36,833 bases of DNA from IMG/VR virus record IMGVR_UViG_3300033148_002120, positions 1 through 36,833 of that record. One strand, given 5' to 3'. Source of the stretch: a virus. This document shows positions 5,292-14,903 of this stretch, piece after piece (positions within the stretch are counted from its first letter, which is position 1; each line of letters starts with the position of its first letter). The notes beneath the pieces were generated by a model. The model saw nothing but the letters and a program-made list of their open reading frames with translations. It made no database searches and was not told the origin of the DNA. The translations under genes were made by a program, and so were the position numbers.

Positions 5292-8200
5292 CTATTTCCA
5301 CCTCCCCCATGCAAACCACTTGCCCGACCTTGTCGCGGATGTCTGAGACGAGATTGCAGTAAAAACCACGGTCATATATGTTATAGCCCGGCTTGATACA
5401 TAAGCGCCGAAAGCGGTTTCGTTGTCTACGTTAAAGATTCCCACGTAGTTTATTGACAAGAAGGCCTCGGAAAACGTAACGTTTTGCCCCGAGGATCGAT
5501 AGCCACCCATAAACGAGGTACCGATCGCCGCACTTACAGAAAACTCACCCCACTGAAACATCATCCCATTCGAGAATTTGATAAACGTTCCGTTTAAGGT
5601 TAGCCCGTTTTCAATCAGCCCCGCGCCAGCCTGTGCTATATCTGACAATAGGATAGAGCCGTTCGCACACCCTGACACAAATTTGCGGGAGGCTGAGGAG
5701 TATTTGATGTCGTACAAGTTATAACTGCCATCAAGGGGGAACGTTGCAATATCGCCCCACGTAACTCCAAAATCTGACGAGGTAGATACCTTGTTGTCTC
5801 CGGTAGCCAAAAGAAAAACGTGTCCACCAAAGCCGCTTCCGACTACGTCACTTGATCCGAACGGCAACGTAAGCAACGAGCCCCAGGTGGCCCCGCCATC
5901 GACGGACCGTGCGGCCTTACCACCGGCTGCGCCGGCGAGGAAAACACCATCGCCGTATTCGACAACATATATATTGCTTGTTCCGAATGGCGTTGTAAGC
6001 AAACTCCCCCACGATGCCCCGCCATCGGTCGATCTTGCTATTTTCCCGCCATCAGCCACGGCGACAAATACGCCGCCGCCATAGGCGATTTGACGTATGT
6101 GAGAGCTACCAAAAGGATTTGTAATCGTACTACCCCAGGTAGCACCGTTGTCGATAGAGCGTGCAATTTTCCCGTCACCAGTACCGGCAACAAATACACT
6201 ATTACCGTAGGCTATAGACTGAGTTGCGGACCCACCGAAGGGGGTTGTGAGTAAACTGCTCCATGTTGCGCCGTAGTCGGTGGACCTTGAAATGTTCGAC
6301 CCGCCAGCCGCCACGGCAACAAATACACTATTACCGTAGGCTATCCCGATAATGGAATTGCTCCCGAACGGGTGCGAGAGCGTAGAACCCCACGTCTCGC
6401 CGTCATCGGTTGACCGGGCCATTTCACCGGTCCCGCCGGTCCCGCCGCCCATGACAAAAACACTATTGCCGTACTCTGTCGCGTAAATGTTTGTTGATGA
6501 GTTGAACGGATTCGGTACGTCTCGCCATAAAACACCGGGTAGGCTGTAAACTGATTGATTTGCTTGGATTTCTCCCGATAGATATGCATTGATAAACTCA
6601 GCGTCTGCATCCTCAAAAAGAGAAAGGATATTGGTCCATGTGTCGGTTGTTACGTACCTATCAAAGTTAAGACCAGGAAGCGAAGGCTCAAAGTAGCCTC
6701 TAACATCTCCCACGGATGGCGTTTCGTTCGGCTGAGAACCAATCGCATGCTGAAGGAATATGTCGGCAGCAACAATTTTCGCCGCCGAGATTGTTCGAGC
6801 AACGATCCGGTCCGCGCCCAGCATATGCGGGATATTTCCCGCGGGGCTGAAGTAGAGAAAAAGAATTTCGTACAAAGAAAGTGCGCGACTATAAAAACGA
6901 GGTTCGTCTACTATGCCATCAAGATAATAATTGTCTGCCTGAGTATTTTTACCAATGTGGATACCAAGAGTTGCGCCGTCAATAGAGTAACTCCCGTCGG
7001 AGTTTGAATCCTGGAGCTCGCCATCGAGATACAGAAAAAGAGTTCCGCTTTGTCGCGTGAAAACAAGGAAATGGAAAGCGCCTGTAGAGGGAGCGCTTTC
7101 CGTTGCTACCGTTTTCCATGCAGAGGAAGTATCACCGAGATACCCGTACCATTTCCCATCGGTGTGACACAGAACAAACACCCCCGTATATGCAGCGCTT
7201 CCTCTAAGAGAAAAAGCGTATTCGACTCCCGATGGGGTGTCGTCGCTATTGATCCACAATGCGATTGTAAAATCGCCCGTTCCGAGGCGAAAATCTGCGT
7301 CATCTGCGATGTCAACAAAGGTCGCAGATCCATCACAATGGATACCGTTCCCCGCCGCCCCCGGCTCGAAGGCTCCTGAGCCTATCGTCAATGTTCCGTC
7401 GTGCCCATTCCCCGAATGGTCTGGAATCGTAAGCGCCTCATCGTCGGAATAGCCGTCTAAACTCCAATGCCCAACAAGGTCTGCCTCGCCGTTGTTGAGT
7501 TTCATAAAACTTGAGGGATCTATTTTTCTATGGTCAACCGCCTTTTCTGCAAGTCTTACGCCATGTATTACAGCACCGGAATCTATCGCCGGGTTTTGGT
7601 AAAGAGCAAGCATTTGAGCCGGATCAAGACAAACGTCACACATTCGGACCTCGTCGATTGATCCCTCAAAGTGATTAACAGAGCCTGCGACGGTTGCGCC
7701 GACTTTGAAATAGTTCCCTGAATCCCGCCATGATTCGCCCGAATAATCAGTTTGTGTGACAAGAAGGCCGTTAACATAGATACTGAGCCAAGTCCCGTTC
7801 CACGTGGCGGCAACCCAATAGTACTTGCCCGTCTCGATAACGTTCCCCGAACTAGCCCCCTTAAGAACGCCCGAGGAGTTATATCGACCGACCGCAATAA
7901 TATCGGAACTACTGACATACAAGAGAATGTCCCACAAAGACGCGGAAGCGTTGCTTTTCAAAACAATAAAACCCGCACCTCCAACAACGGACGGCAAAGT
8001 GTCGGCCTTTATCCATGCTGAAATCGTCCACGACCCCGAGTCAAGTTCAGCGCCAGCGGTTGCACTTTCGATTATGTCTTCGTTAAAATTGAAAGCACCT
8101 CCGACTTTCCCGTCGCCCCATCCGGCACCGGAATCCACAGTAATTGTCCCGTCATAATTCCCACAGATATCGTGAGCGATTGTGCCTTCGGTTTCGTCGA

Positions 8201-10265
8201 GTGGCCAGTAAAGGACGAGGCCCGAAGGTTCGGGAGGAGGAGCGGGTGCGAGTGGGGTTGCTTGGATTCCGGCGGGGTTGCGGTAGAGGTAGGATACCTC
8301 GGCTTGGTTTAAGGCTTTGGAGTAGATACGGACTTCGTCAATAGCGTTTTGATAAGCATTTCCTATGCGGCTAATATAGGTATTCTTGCCTGATGGTTGT
8401 GTCCATCCAGCAAGACTTTTTGTATCAACTAATATTCCATCAACATAAAGACTGATTATTGGATCATCATAACTTAGGATGACATGATGCCAGCCATCAG
8501 ATAAAACCTCAGAAATCATACCATACTGATTTGAACTAACTGATAATCCACCCTGAATGGCCTTTGACCCCGTCTGCCAAATAATCCACCCCGTAGGCGA
8601 ACCTACCCAATTACGATATAGAACACGCTCTGAGTTGGATGCCGATGATACATAAGCCCAGACACTAACAGAAAATGTATTATCAGTGAGAAAAATTCCA
8701 AGATCGATACTTCCATCAATTCCAGTGTAGTCTATCCCTTTACCTACCACACCAGATACATAAGCAGGAGTATCTCCATCAAACGTCCCATGATGCCCAT
8801 TGCCTGACGCATCGTCTGCGGTTTCGTTTAACGAGTAGTAGGCAACCAGGTCTTCGTCGGAGGGGGCGCTGGCGAGAGCTGCGGAAACAAGTGGCTGAAA
8901 CGTGCCGGCTTTGCCGGTGAGTTTATTATCCGTAGTCGTGGTATTTACTGCGTAGGCGTCTACGCCCTCGGCCACAACTTTTTGATCATCGAGTTCGTTT
9001 TCCTCAACTTCTCTTATTCTCACAGTCTGTGACAAAGAGAGAACAGCCGCCTCAGACAATGTATGAATAGCCCCGAGAGATACCCCGATATCGGTCTCGA
9101 ACTTGTAGAACATATTCGAGAACTTGTAGTAATCGGCCACGCCATTTGAAAGCCTGTCAGCCTCAGTCGTACCGGTGAGAAACCGTGTATTGATGTCTGC
9201 TAGCTTTTCGGTGTCGACTGTGTTCCTGCGAATAGATTTTCTTATATCAGTGAGTTTCCGAACGATCGCGTCGCCGACGATATCGAACTTCGTCAGTATC
9301 CCGCCACCGCTTGAGGTAAAAGAAATCTGAGCTCGTTTGCACCCGTAGCTCTCAGTTGCAACCGAAACGTTGGTGCCGATGTATTCCCATTGCAAGACCT
9401 CGTTTGATACCGACAGGATCTCGCAATCCTCAATCTCATAGACAGCGTAAATGATCTCGGTGTCAGAATCCGGGGGATAATACCCAGCATCAGCGATAAC
9501 GACTTCGCAGGAATGATCACCGTTTCTACCCGAGGAGTCAGAAAAAACCGTCTCACCCGTAAGAGTTTCATGAGGGTGCCATGTTACCCGACACCCTTCG
9601 TACTTCCATTCTTTTTTTTCGGGCTTGAAGCCGTGGAATATATCGTCGTCGTCAATAGTGGTTCCGCTTGGCGCGGCAGGGAACAAATCTATGAGGTTGA
9701 CAATACCGGCGTCGGTCACGTTCATGCAGTAGCCGTGCTCGAACAGCCAATCTGATATCTCGTCCCAATATGTGGTATTGTCTTCGGGCTCGACGGTATA
9801 TACGTCGATTGTTTTGTCGATCGTGGTCAGGCTAAGCGTTCCGTCAGAAAATCCGGCCTCGTAAAAAAGCTGGTGCAGTATGCTGCTCGGCTTGTCGGCA
9901 GTGTTACATACCTTGTCAGACGTGTACGAAAGCGCTTGCAGTATCTTTTTCTTTAGCAGGATAGTGCAGTCAACGACCTCAACAACGTGTTTGGCTAGCC
10001 CCGCGCTTACTTCGGTTTTTGTAGTCGCTCGTGCGTAGCCAGTGAACCAGGCCACTGCGTCCTTCGTAATAGTGCACGGTAAGAGTTCGTCGGCATCGGC
10101 TTCAATAAACGATTTCGCCTGTGTTTTGTCGTGGAGCTCAAAGGTGCAGTAATTTATTGTTGACCGGAGTTCTTTGTGGAGTACTTGCTTCTTTTTGATG
10201 TTCCGGACGTAATTGAGCGTTACATTACCGGCCCCGAAATCTACCTGTACAACCCATGTAGCCAT
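5292..10265 (-). CDS. Giant tail-tip / receptor-binding protein with LamG-like and Asp-box repeats
   Basis: A 1657-residue protein, the largest gene. Residues 1 to about 430 resemble a tail-tip or baseplate hub N-terminus of siphoviruses (MATWVVQVDFGAGNVTLNYV...). Three LamG-like jelly-roll domains follow, at roughly 461-670, 683-891 and 928-1135. Each has the pattern L-x-x-Y/W-x-L-x-E/D ... SGNGHHGT, a central W-I/A-W strand, and a final IDEVRIYSKAL-type motif. Residues about 1285-1500 hold six Asp-box repeats (STDDGETWGS, STDYGATWSS, SIDNGATWGS and similar), as in sialidase/sortilin-type beta-propellers. The C-terminus (about 1530-1657: FSNGMMFQWGEF ... GKWFAWGRWK) resembles the gp53-like tail-fibre tip. 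The domain set implies glycan recognition at the host surface. The first LamG-like domain has visibly lower GC than its neighbours. Confidence 0.85.
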   Translation of the reverse strand: MATWVVQVDFGAGNVTLNYVRNIKKKQVLHKELRSTINYCTFELHDKTQAKSFIEADADELLPCTITKDAVAWFTGYARATTKTEVSAGLAKHVVEVVDCTILLKKKILQALSYTSDKVCNTADKPSSILHQLFYEAGFSDGTLSLTTIDKTIDVYTVEPEDNTTYWDEISDWLFEHGYCMNVTDAGIVNLIDLFPAAPSGTTIDDDDIFHGFKPEKKEWKYEGCRVTWHPHETLTGETVFSDSSGRNGDHSCEVVIADAGYYPPDSDTEIIYAVYEIEDCEILSVSNEVLQWEYIGTNVSVATESYGCKRAQISFTSSGGGILTKFDIVGDAIVRKLTDIRKSIRRNTVDTEKLADINTRFLTGTTEADRLSNGVADYYKFSNMFYKFETDIGVSLGAIHTLSEAAVLSLSQTVRIREVEENELDDQKVVAEGVDAYAVNTTTTDNKLTGKAGTFQPLVSAALASAPSDEDLVAYYSLNETADDASGNGHHGTFDGDTPAYVSGVVGKGIDYTGIDGSIDLGIFLTDNTFSVSVWAYVSSASNSERVLYRNWVGSPTGWIIWQTGSKAIQGGLSVSSNQYGMISEVLSDGWHHVILSYDDPIISLYVDGILVDTKSLAGWTQPSGKNTYISRIGNAYQNAIDEVRIYSKALNQAEVSYLYRNPAGIQATPLAPAPPPEPSGLVLYWPLDETEGTIAHDICGNYDGTITVDSGAGWGDGKVGGAFNFNEDIIESATAGAELDSGSWTISAWIKADTLPSVVGGAGFIVLKSNASASLWDILLYVSSSDIIAVGRYNSSGVLKGASSGNVIETGKYYWVAATWNGTWLSIYVNGLLVTQTDYSGESWRDSGNYFKVGATVAGSVNHFEGSIDEVRMCDVCLDPAQMLALYQNPAIDSGAVIHGVRLAEKAVDHRKIDPSSFMKLNNGEADLVGHWSLDGYSDDEALTIPDHSGNGHDGTLTIGSGAFEPGAAGNGIHCDGSATFVDIADDADFRLGTGDFTIALWINSDDTPSGVEYAFSLRGSAAYTGVFVLCHTDGKWYGYLGDTSSAWKTVATESAPSTGAFHFLVFTRQSGTLFLYLDGELQDSNSDGSYSIDGATLGIHIGKNTQADNYYLDGIVDEPRFYSRALSLYEILFLYFSPAGNIPHMLGADRIVARTISAAKIVAADIFLQHAIGSQPNETPSVGDVRGYFEPSLPGLNFDRYVTTDTWTNILSLFEDADAEFINAYLSGEIQANQSVYSLPGVLWRDVPNPFNSSTNIYATEYGNSVFVMGGGTGGTGEMARSTDDGETWGSTLSHPFGSNSIIGIAYGNSVFVAVAAGGSNISRSTDYGATWSSLLTTPFGGSATQSIAYGNSVFVAGTGDGKIARSIDNGATWGSTITNPFGSSHIRQIAYGGGVFVAVADGGKIARSTDGGASWGSLLTTPFGTSNIYVVEYGDGVFLAGAAGGKAARSVDGGATWGSLLTLPFGSSDVVGSGFGGHVFLLATGDNKVSTSSDFGVTWGDIATFPLDGSYNLYDIKYSSASRKFVSGCANGSILLSDIAQAGAGLIENGLTLNGTFIKFSNGMMFQWGEFSVSAAIGTSFMGGYRSSGQNVTFSEAFLSINYVGIFNVDNETAFGAYVSSRAITYMTVVFTAISSQTSATRSGKWFAWGRWK

Positions 10266-13253
10266 TTATAGCCCCAATACTCCCAGAGATTCGAACTCGT
10301 CGCGAATTATAATTGCGAGCTCTCTTGCACCCTCGCCATAGATAGAGTTGTCGTGTACGTCGATATCAACCGTAATCGGGCGTTGCTGCTCGAAGGTGGG
10401 TCCATCCATGCCACCGTATTGTGGATAGTTCAATTGTTCTTTTTCAAATGCGGTCGCGCCGTAGTCGGCGTTCCAGATGTCCGCGATACGATCTGCGAGT
10501 CCGGAAAAGGCATCAGAGGAAAATGCACCTGGTCCGCTGACGTCTTTGGCTTTCTTGAATTTGCCCTGTAGTATGAGCGATAATTGTTCCCCGAACGCTT
10601 TTATTCCCTTTCCAAGCCACTCAAAGATATCGCCGATGTATTTAACCGGCGCCATAAGTACTTCTAACGCAACGGCTACCGCTTTTAGAATTGGCTCGAG
10701 CAATTCCAAGAGCCCCGAAAATACACTGAGCGGCACACTCAAAAACTGAAACTGCGGTATCAGTAGAGAACTGAGAACACCAGAGATAATATCGAAGACG
10801 GGCCAGAGTTCCTGCAATACTGGGACAATGAGTCCCCCGACTAATTGACCGAAAAACTGGATATGGCGGACCAATGGTTCAAGAGCCACATTTAATCCCG
10901 GCCCTATAATCTGCACAGTTGCTTCAAGCATGGTGTTGATCGGATTCATTACTGCGGCGAAGTTTTGAATCGACATGGCTGCCGCCGTGAACGCAGAAAT
11001 GGCGATACCGATTCCAGAACCGCCACCGGCAAGCGCAGAGCCCATTTGCCCGAGTCCTGCGAAACCCGAGAGATCCGCCGGCGAGCTCGTCGGTGCTATT
11101 GGAGCGCCGCGTGCGCCCGCTTTGCCCGCTGGCCCTTGGGTAAACCATTCACCGGCGGCCGATCCGGACTTCTGCGGCATCGGCATAAGGTTGCGCAAGT
11201 CCTCGAAGGTTTCGATTGTGGCATCGCCCTGGACTCTAAGTACTTCGAGCAACTCCAGCAAACCCCTTATGCTCTTGTCTTGTGCGCTGTAGACCTCATC
11301 AACCTCATCCTCGGTGAGATTCATAAGTGTTTTTATTGCGTCCTGTACGACTTCGATCTTTTCAGCCCTTACGTCATATGTGTTACCGACCAATCGTTCG
11401 AGGGCTGCGGTCTTGTCTATCACTGCGAATTGTGTTTTTAGGGATTGTAGAGTCTCGGTGTTCCACTGTTTCCACGTCTTTTTCGCGTTGTCGACTGACG
11501 TGCTCTGCTCGTCGGTCGCCTTGGTTGTGCGCTTCACACCCGCGATAGTCTCGTCAATGAGATCGAGAGAGGATTCCGTTGTATCGATTTGTTTGTCTAA
11601 AACTTCCAGCTCTTGTTTGAATGCGTCGAGCTGGTCTTGCGACGGTCGAATCCATTTGCCCAAGTTTGTATCGAAGTATCCGCGCCCTTGAAGTGCCTGC
11701 TCTGTCTGCTCACGAACAGTTAGTAAATAAATGAGTTCGGCTTCCTGAGTAGCTTGGAGTATTTCTAATCGGCGCAGTTGTTCATCGGCGAGCTCGCCCT
11801 CGGCGGTCGTTATTTCGTTGATTCGGATTTTCGTCGAACGCATGATCTCGTTATTGGCGTTCAGGACCCGAGTAAGTTCATTTTGTCGCTTTTTCCAAAG
11901 GACATATTGGCCAATCAATAAACCAAGCGCTGCGACAACCGCCGCAATTCCGAATACCGGATTTAGAACCAGAAATTTGAGAGCGAGAGCGAGTCCGCGG
12001 ACCAGCTTTATTATTTGCCCAAACGCCAACATAAGCGGGCCAAGCGAGATCGCAGCCATCCCAGCTACGACAAAAAAATGTTGCATACCTGATGACATCT
12101 GAGAAAAGTTTTTACCTATCCGCTCTATCGAGGCCGACAATCTGTCCATCATCGGAATAATCACGGGCTTGAGAACGTCGCCAATTCGAATAAACGCGGT
12201 TTGTATTCTAGCGATCGCTTTGGCAAACTTTTGATTGATTGTATCGGTCATTTCCGAAAACGCTTTGTCGGTATCTCCGGTGACATCAGCCATCTCGGCC
12301 ATGATCTCTGTGGCTTCCTCAGCGTTTTCTCCTAATAGACCGAGAGCGCCACGGAGAGCACGAACGTTCGGAATAACCTGGGCAAGTTTCGCCTCGTCAC
12401 GCCCGAGGGCGTTGTACATAGAGTTGAGTGTGGTGAGAAGCCCATTTTCGCGTATCGCCGCGCGTAGTCCGCTTGCCGAGAGTCCGGCGGCTCGTAATGC
12501 GTCCTCTGCTTCTTTGGTGGGTTTGAGGAGTCCCGATAAAACTGCCTGTAGAGATGTCACGGATTCGTCGGCAGAGAATCCGATACGGGTGAGGGCCGCT
12601 ATTACTCCGCCGACCTGATTGAACGAAACCCCCATCTGAGAGGCCAGGGGTATCACTCGACCGATAGATCCAGCGATTGCGTCTGCCGCCGCCTTACCTT
12701 CGCGAACCGTAGCGACCAACACGTCAACGGCTTCGCTCGCTGAGATATTCTCCGAACCATAGGCGTTGAGCGCTGAGGTCGCGGCATCAGCGACGGTCTC
12801 TATCTCTCCAAGTCCAGCCACGCTCGCCTTTGTCGAAGCCCGTAGCGTGTCCATTGCGACGGCGCCGCGAAGTCCAGCGGACGTGATAAAGAACATTGCA
12901 TCAGCGAGCTTTTTAGGTCCTCGACCGAGAGCAGTGGACATTGACAGGAGATCATCGCGCCAGGCCCCGACCTGGTCGCGGGATACACCGACGAGCCCGG
13001 TAATTTTGGCGAGAGCCGCTTCGAAATCGCCCGACATTTTGGTTGCGGCAGTGGCAAACCCGATAAGTGGTAACGTAAGACCATGGGTGAGTTTTTTGCC
13101 TACACGAGTAAGACTGTCGGCGACTTTGTTAAAATTTAGCTGTAAACCCGCCGCCGCCGTTTTTGCTTTGCCGATTCCAGCGATAAGCCCGGAATTGTCA
13201 GTGCCTAGTTTGAGTACGGCGGCACCGAGAGTCTGTTCCTGTCCTATTACCAC
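10266..13253 (-). CDS. Tail tape measure protein
   Basis: A 995-residue protein. The N-terminal third is a tape-measure core region of the TP901 type (KMSGDFEAALAKITGLVGVS, SALNAYGSENISASEAVDVL, GVSFNQVGGVIAALTRIGFS). It has a predicted pair of membrane-like hydrophobic stretches near residues 395-460 and a Gly/Ala-rich hydrophobic region further on. A coiled, charged middle (ELADEQLRRLEILQATQEAE) follows. It sets tail length and is expelled on DNA delivery. The GTG start at 13253 overlaps the end of the frameshifted chaperone by seven bases. Gene order, chaperones then tape measure then tail tip, is the standard siphovirus order. Confidence 0.93.
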   Translation of the reverse strand: MVIGQEQTLGAAVLKLGTDNSGLIAGIGKAKTAAAGLQLNFNKVADSLTRVGKKLTHGLTLPLIGFATAATKMSGDFEAALAKITGLVGVSRDQVGAWRDDLLSMSTALGRGPKKLADAMFFITSAGLRGAVAMDTLRASTKASVAGLGEIETVADAATSALNAYGSENISASEAVDVLVATVREGKAAADAIAGSIGRVIPLASQMGVSFNQVGGVIAALTRIGFSADESVTSLQAVLSGLLKPTKEAEDALRAAGLSASGLRAAIRENGLLTTLNSMYNALGRDEAKLAQVIPNVRALRGALGLLGENAEEATEIMAEMADVTGDTDKAFSEMTDTINQKFAKAIARIQTAFIRIGDVLKPVIIPMMDRLSASIERIGKNFSQMSSGMQHFFVVAGMAAISLGPLMLAFGQIIKLVRGLALALKFLVLNPVFGIAAVVAALGLLIGQYVLWKKRQNELTRVLNANNEIMRSTKIRINEITTAEGELADEQLRRLEILQATQEAELIYLLTVREQTEQALQGRGYFDTNLGKWIRPSQDQLDAFKQELEVLDKQIDTTESSLDLIDETIAGVKRTTKATDEQSTSVDNAKKTWKQWNTETLQSLKTQFAVIDKTAALERLVGNTYDVRAEKIEVVQDAIKTLMNLTEDEVDEVYSAQDKSIRGLLELLEVLRVQGDATIETFEDLRNLMPMPQKSGSAAGEWFTQGPAGKAGARGAPIAPTSSPADLSGFAGLGQMGSALAGGGSGIGIAISAFTAAAMSIQNFAAVMNPINTMLEATVQIIGPGLNVALEPLVRHIQFFGQLVGGLIVPVLQELWPVFDIISGVLSSLLIPQFQFLSVPLSVFSGLLELLEPILKAVAVALEVLMAPVKYIGDIFEWLGKGIKAFGEQLSLILQGKFKKAKDVSGPGAFSSDAFSGLADRIADIWNADYGATAFEKEQLNYPQYGGMDGPTFEQQRPITVDIDVHDNSIYGEGARELAIIIRDEFESLGVLGL

Positions 13254-13578
13254 GTTACTTGGATCCCCATGCGTTCCATCGTCCTCGGGTCTTTGACGTT
13301 TGCCTGGACGCGCGGTCTCTTACCGCCTGGTGCGTTTTCATTTGCCAGGCGTCGCCACTCTCTCAAAACCCGCTGTTGCGGCTCTTTTTCCATGAGCCCG
13401 TTTCCGATTGCAATTTCTTCGACTTGGTATAATGCCTCGCGGGCCATGATCGCTGGTATCTGTGCGAGGTAGGCTTTAATTACTCGGATTCTGGTACAGA
13501 GCCAGTCGTTAGCAGTTCCTCCGTAGAAGCGCTGTAGCCGGGGGAGGATTTCTCCGAATCCTGCCGTAGACCTCCCCC
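13247..13578 (-). CDS. Tail assembly chaperone, frameshift extension (GT-like part)
   Basis: In the -1 frame relative to the upstream chaperone, an open frame with no ribosome site runs to TAA at 13247. It reads EILPRLQRFYGGTANDWLCT, then RIRVIKAYLAQIPAIMAREA, and so on. This is the usual GT arrangement: the short chaperone is made in frame, and a fraction of ribosomes shift back one base to make a longer protein. Two candidate slip sites are visible within the overlap: a run of five G in the coding strand (13578-13574, around ATAGGGGGAGG) and a run of five C (13544-13540, around TCCTCCCCCGG). I cannot say which is used. The start coordinate given is the earlier candidate. Confidence 0.75.
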
Positions 13579-13905
13579 TATCACGTCGGCCTCTACGGCG
13601 TCCGAGAAAAGCTGCACAATCTTAAACTGCTTCGCCGCTGGGATATTGCTAACTATCTCTTGCGGTACGTCGACGATGATTTTAGACACCGCTGCCTCGA
13701 GAAGCGATTTCAGCTTCTCTGCGCCGGCCTCGGAATAGTCGGCGTTAAACAGTGCGCTGATTTTCCGTGCCGCATCAGCAATCCACATAAACTCACCTGG
13801 CGTAAAATCGTCGGCGACGGCGAGCTCGTAGACTACGCCGCCGATCCGAAGTTTTTGCCTTTCCGGCGCCTCAAGACTAATATCGAGAATGTATTCCTGT
13901 TCCAT
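13480..13905 (-). CDS. Tail assembly chaperone (G-like)
   Basis: A 141-residue protein directly upstream of the tape measure. It is acidic and mostly helical (MEQEYILDISLEAPERQKLR ... EFMWIADAARKISALFNADY). By position and by the frameshifted extension it corresponds to the gpG-type chaperone, which coats the tape measure while the tail tube polymerises. The zero-frame product ends in a Ser/Thr/Glu-rich tail (STEELLTTGSVPESE), which is disordered in appearance and typical of the unshifted form. A good ribosome site (GGAGGGG) precedes ATG 13905. Confidence 0.8.
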   Translation of the reverse strand: MEQEYILDISLEAPERQKLRIGGVVYELAVADDFTPGEFMWIADAARKISALFNADYSEAGAEKLKSLLEAAVSKIIVDVPQEIVSNIPAAKQFKIVQLFSDAVEADVIGGGLRQDSEKSSPGYSASTEELLTTGSVPESE

Positions 13906-13927
13906 ATTCCCCTCCTGCTATTTGGGA

Positions 13928-14536
13928 TTAACCCGTAGGCGCTGCGTCCTGCATCTTGAAGGAACCAAACCTTTCCTTGTCGTCCCCTGCGTCGGTGTTC
14001 TCGATTGCGGTAAATTCGAATGCGAGATCAGCCGATTCCCCTTTCGAAAACTTCGGCGACGGACTCGCACTCTGCACCGCTATCGGCACGTAGTACTGGC
14101 TATTGTAGCTCTCGCCGTAGGCGCTGAACGAACCGCGAATGAGCACCGCAAAAGTGTCGACTGCCGGACCCTGGCGAAGCGTTATCGTTCGATATCCGCC
14201 AGTATCTGCGTCAGGCGCGGTGTCGGAAGCAGTTACATCGTTTAATAACTTCGCGTACTCCTCGGCGGTGAGGTCCACGAGAACGCCAGAGATTTTCAGG
14301 TCTTCCTCAGTCCTCACGACCTTTACCGGACCAGTGGACCCGAGAGTCCGCTTGAACATTAGAGTCTGCTCGTGTGCGACTGTGATTCCCTCTTCTCCGA
14401 GGTTGTCGGCGCCGCTCGTGCCAAGCGTCGCCCAGTTGCCCGCCGGTGTTGCCTGGATTTCGGGCTCGGTCTCTTCGGCGGGCGCCAGGTAGATAGTGGC
14501 TCCGCTGATTACAATTTCGTCATGTTCCATTGACAT
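13928..14536 (-). CDS. Major tail (tube) protein
   Basis: A 202-residue beta-rich protein preceded by GGGAGGGG seven bases before ATG 14536. It begins MSMEHDEIVISGATIYLAPA and contains repeated short strands with Gly/Thr turns. The later VSFxA-like strand segments (FAVLIRGSFSAYGESYNSQY) are typical of tail tube subunits. It sits between the tail terminator and the chaperones, the standard place of the tube gene. Confidence 0.8.
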   Translation of the reverse strand: MSMEHDEIVISGATIYLAPAEETEPEIQATPAGNWATLGTSGADNLGEEGITVAHEQTLMFKRTLGSTGPVKVVRTEEDLKISGVLVDLTAEEYAKLLNDVTASDTAPDADTGGYRTITLRQGPAVDTFAVLIRGSFSAYGESYNSQYYVPIAVQSASPSPKFSKGESADLAFEFTAIENTDAGDDKERFGSFKMQDAAPTG

Positions 14537-14562
14537 AATAGTTCCCCTCCCTATGGGATTAT

Positions 14563-14903
14563 TTAGGCTGTTGACCGCTCATCAGCGGTCACCGTGCCGA
14601 GTCTCAAGAGAGCCGGCCATCCGGTGATGGTGTCGCGCACCATTCTCGGCGCGCCATCTACCAGCGCGTTATGTAGATACACGTTGCTGCTGGTTTCGCG
14701 GGATAGGCTCTCGAGCGCATCGTAGACGGCTCGATCGACCTCCCCGGCTTCGTACCGTTTAGCCGTATGATCACGGCTTTACGTGGCATGTCGTCTATTT
14801 CATCGCGTGGCAACTCCCCGCCGAAAACACGTGTCCCCACTTCTGTAGCGACATCAGTGTCAGCTTGTAGATAGGTAATCAGCGCTGCGAGTACGTCTGT
14901 CAC
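14563..14903 (-). pseudogene. Tail terminator, reading frame broken
   Basis: The frame from ATG 14903 begins like a gp17/tail-terminator protein (MTDVLAALITYLQADTDVAT ... RKAVIIRLNG). It then turns into an Arg/Ser/Pro-rich shadow and stops at 14658. A different frame opens at about 14754 and reads YEAGEVDRAVYDALESLSRE ... DTITGWPALLRLGTV to TAA at 14563. That is the expected C-terminal half. The junction lies around 14754-14766. The central strands usually present between the two halves in this family also seem to be missing, so the lesion may be a deletion rather than a single-base indel. If real, tail completion would need another protein. If not, it is a consensus error. Confidence 0.65.
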
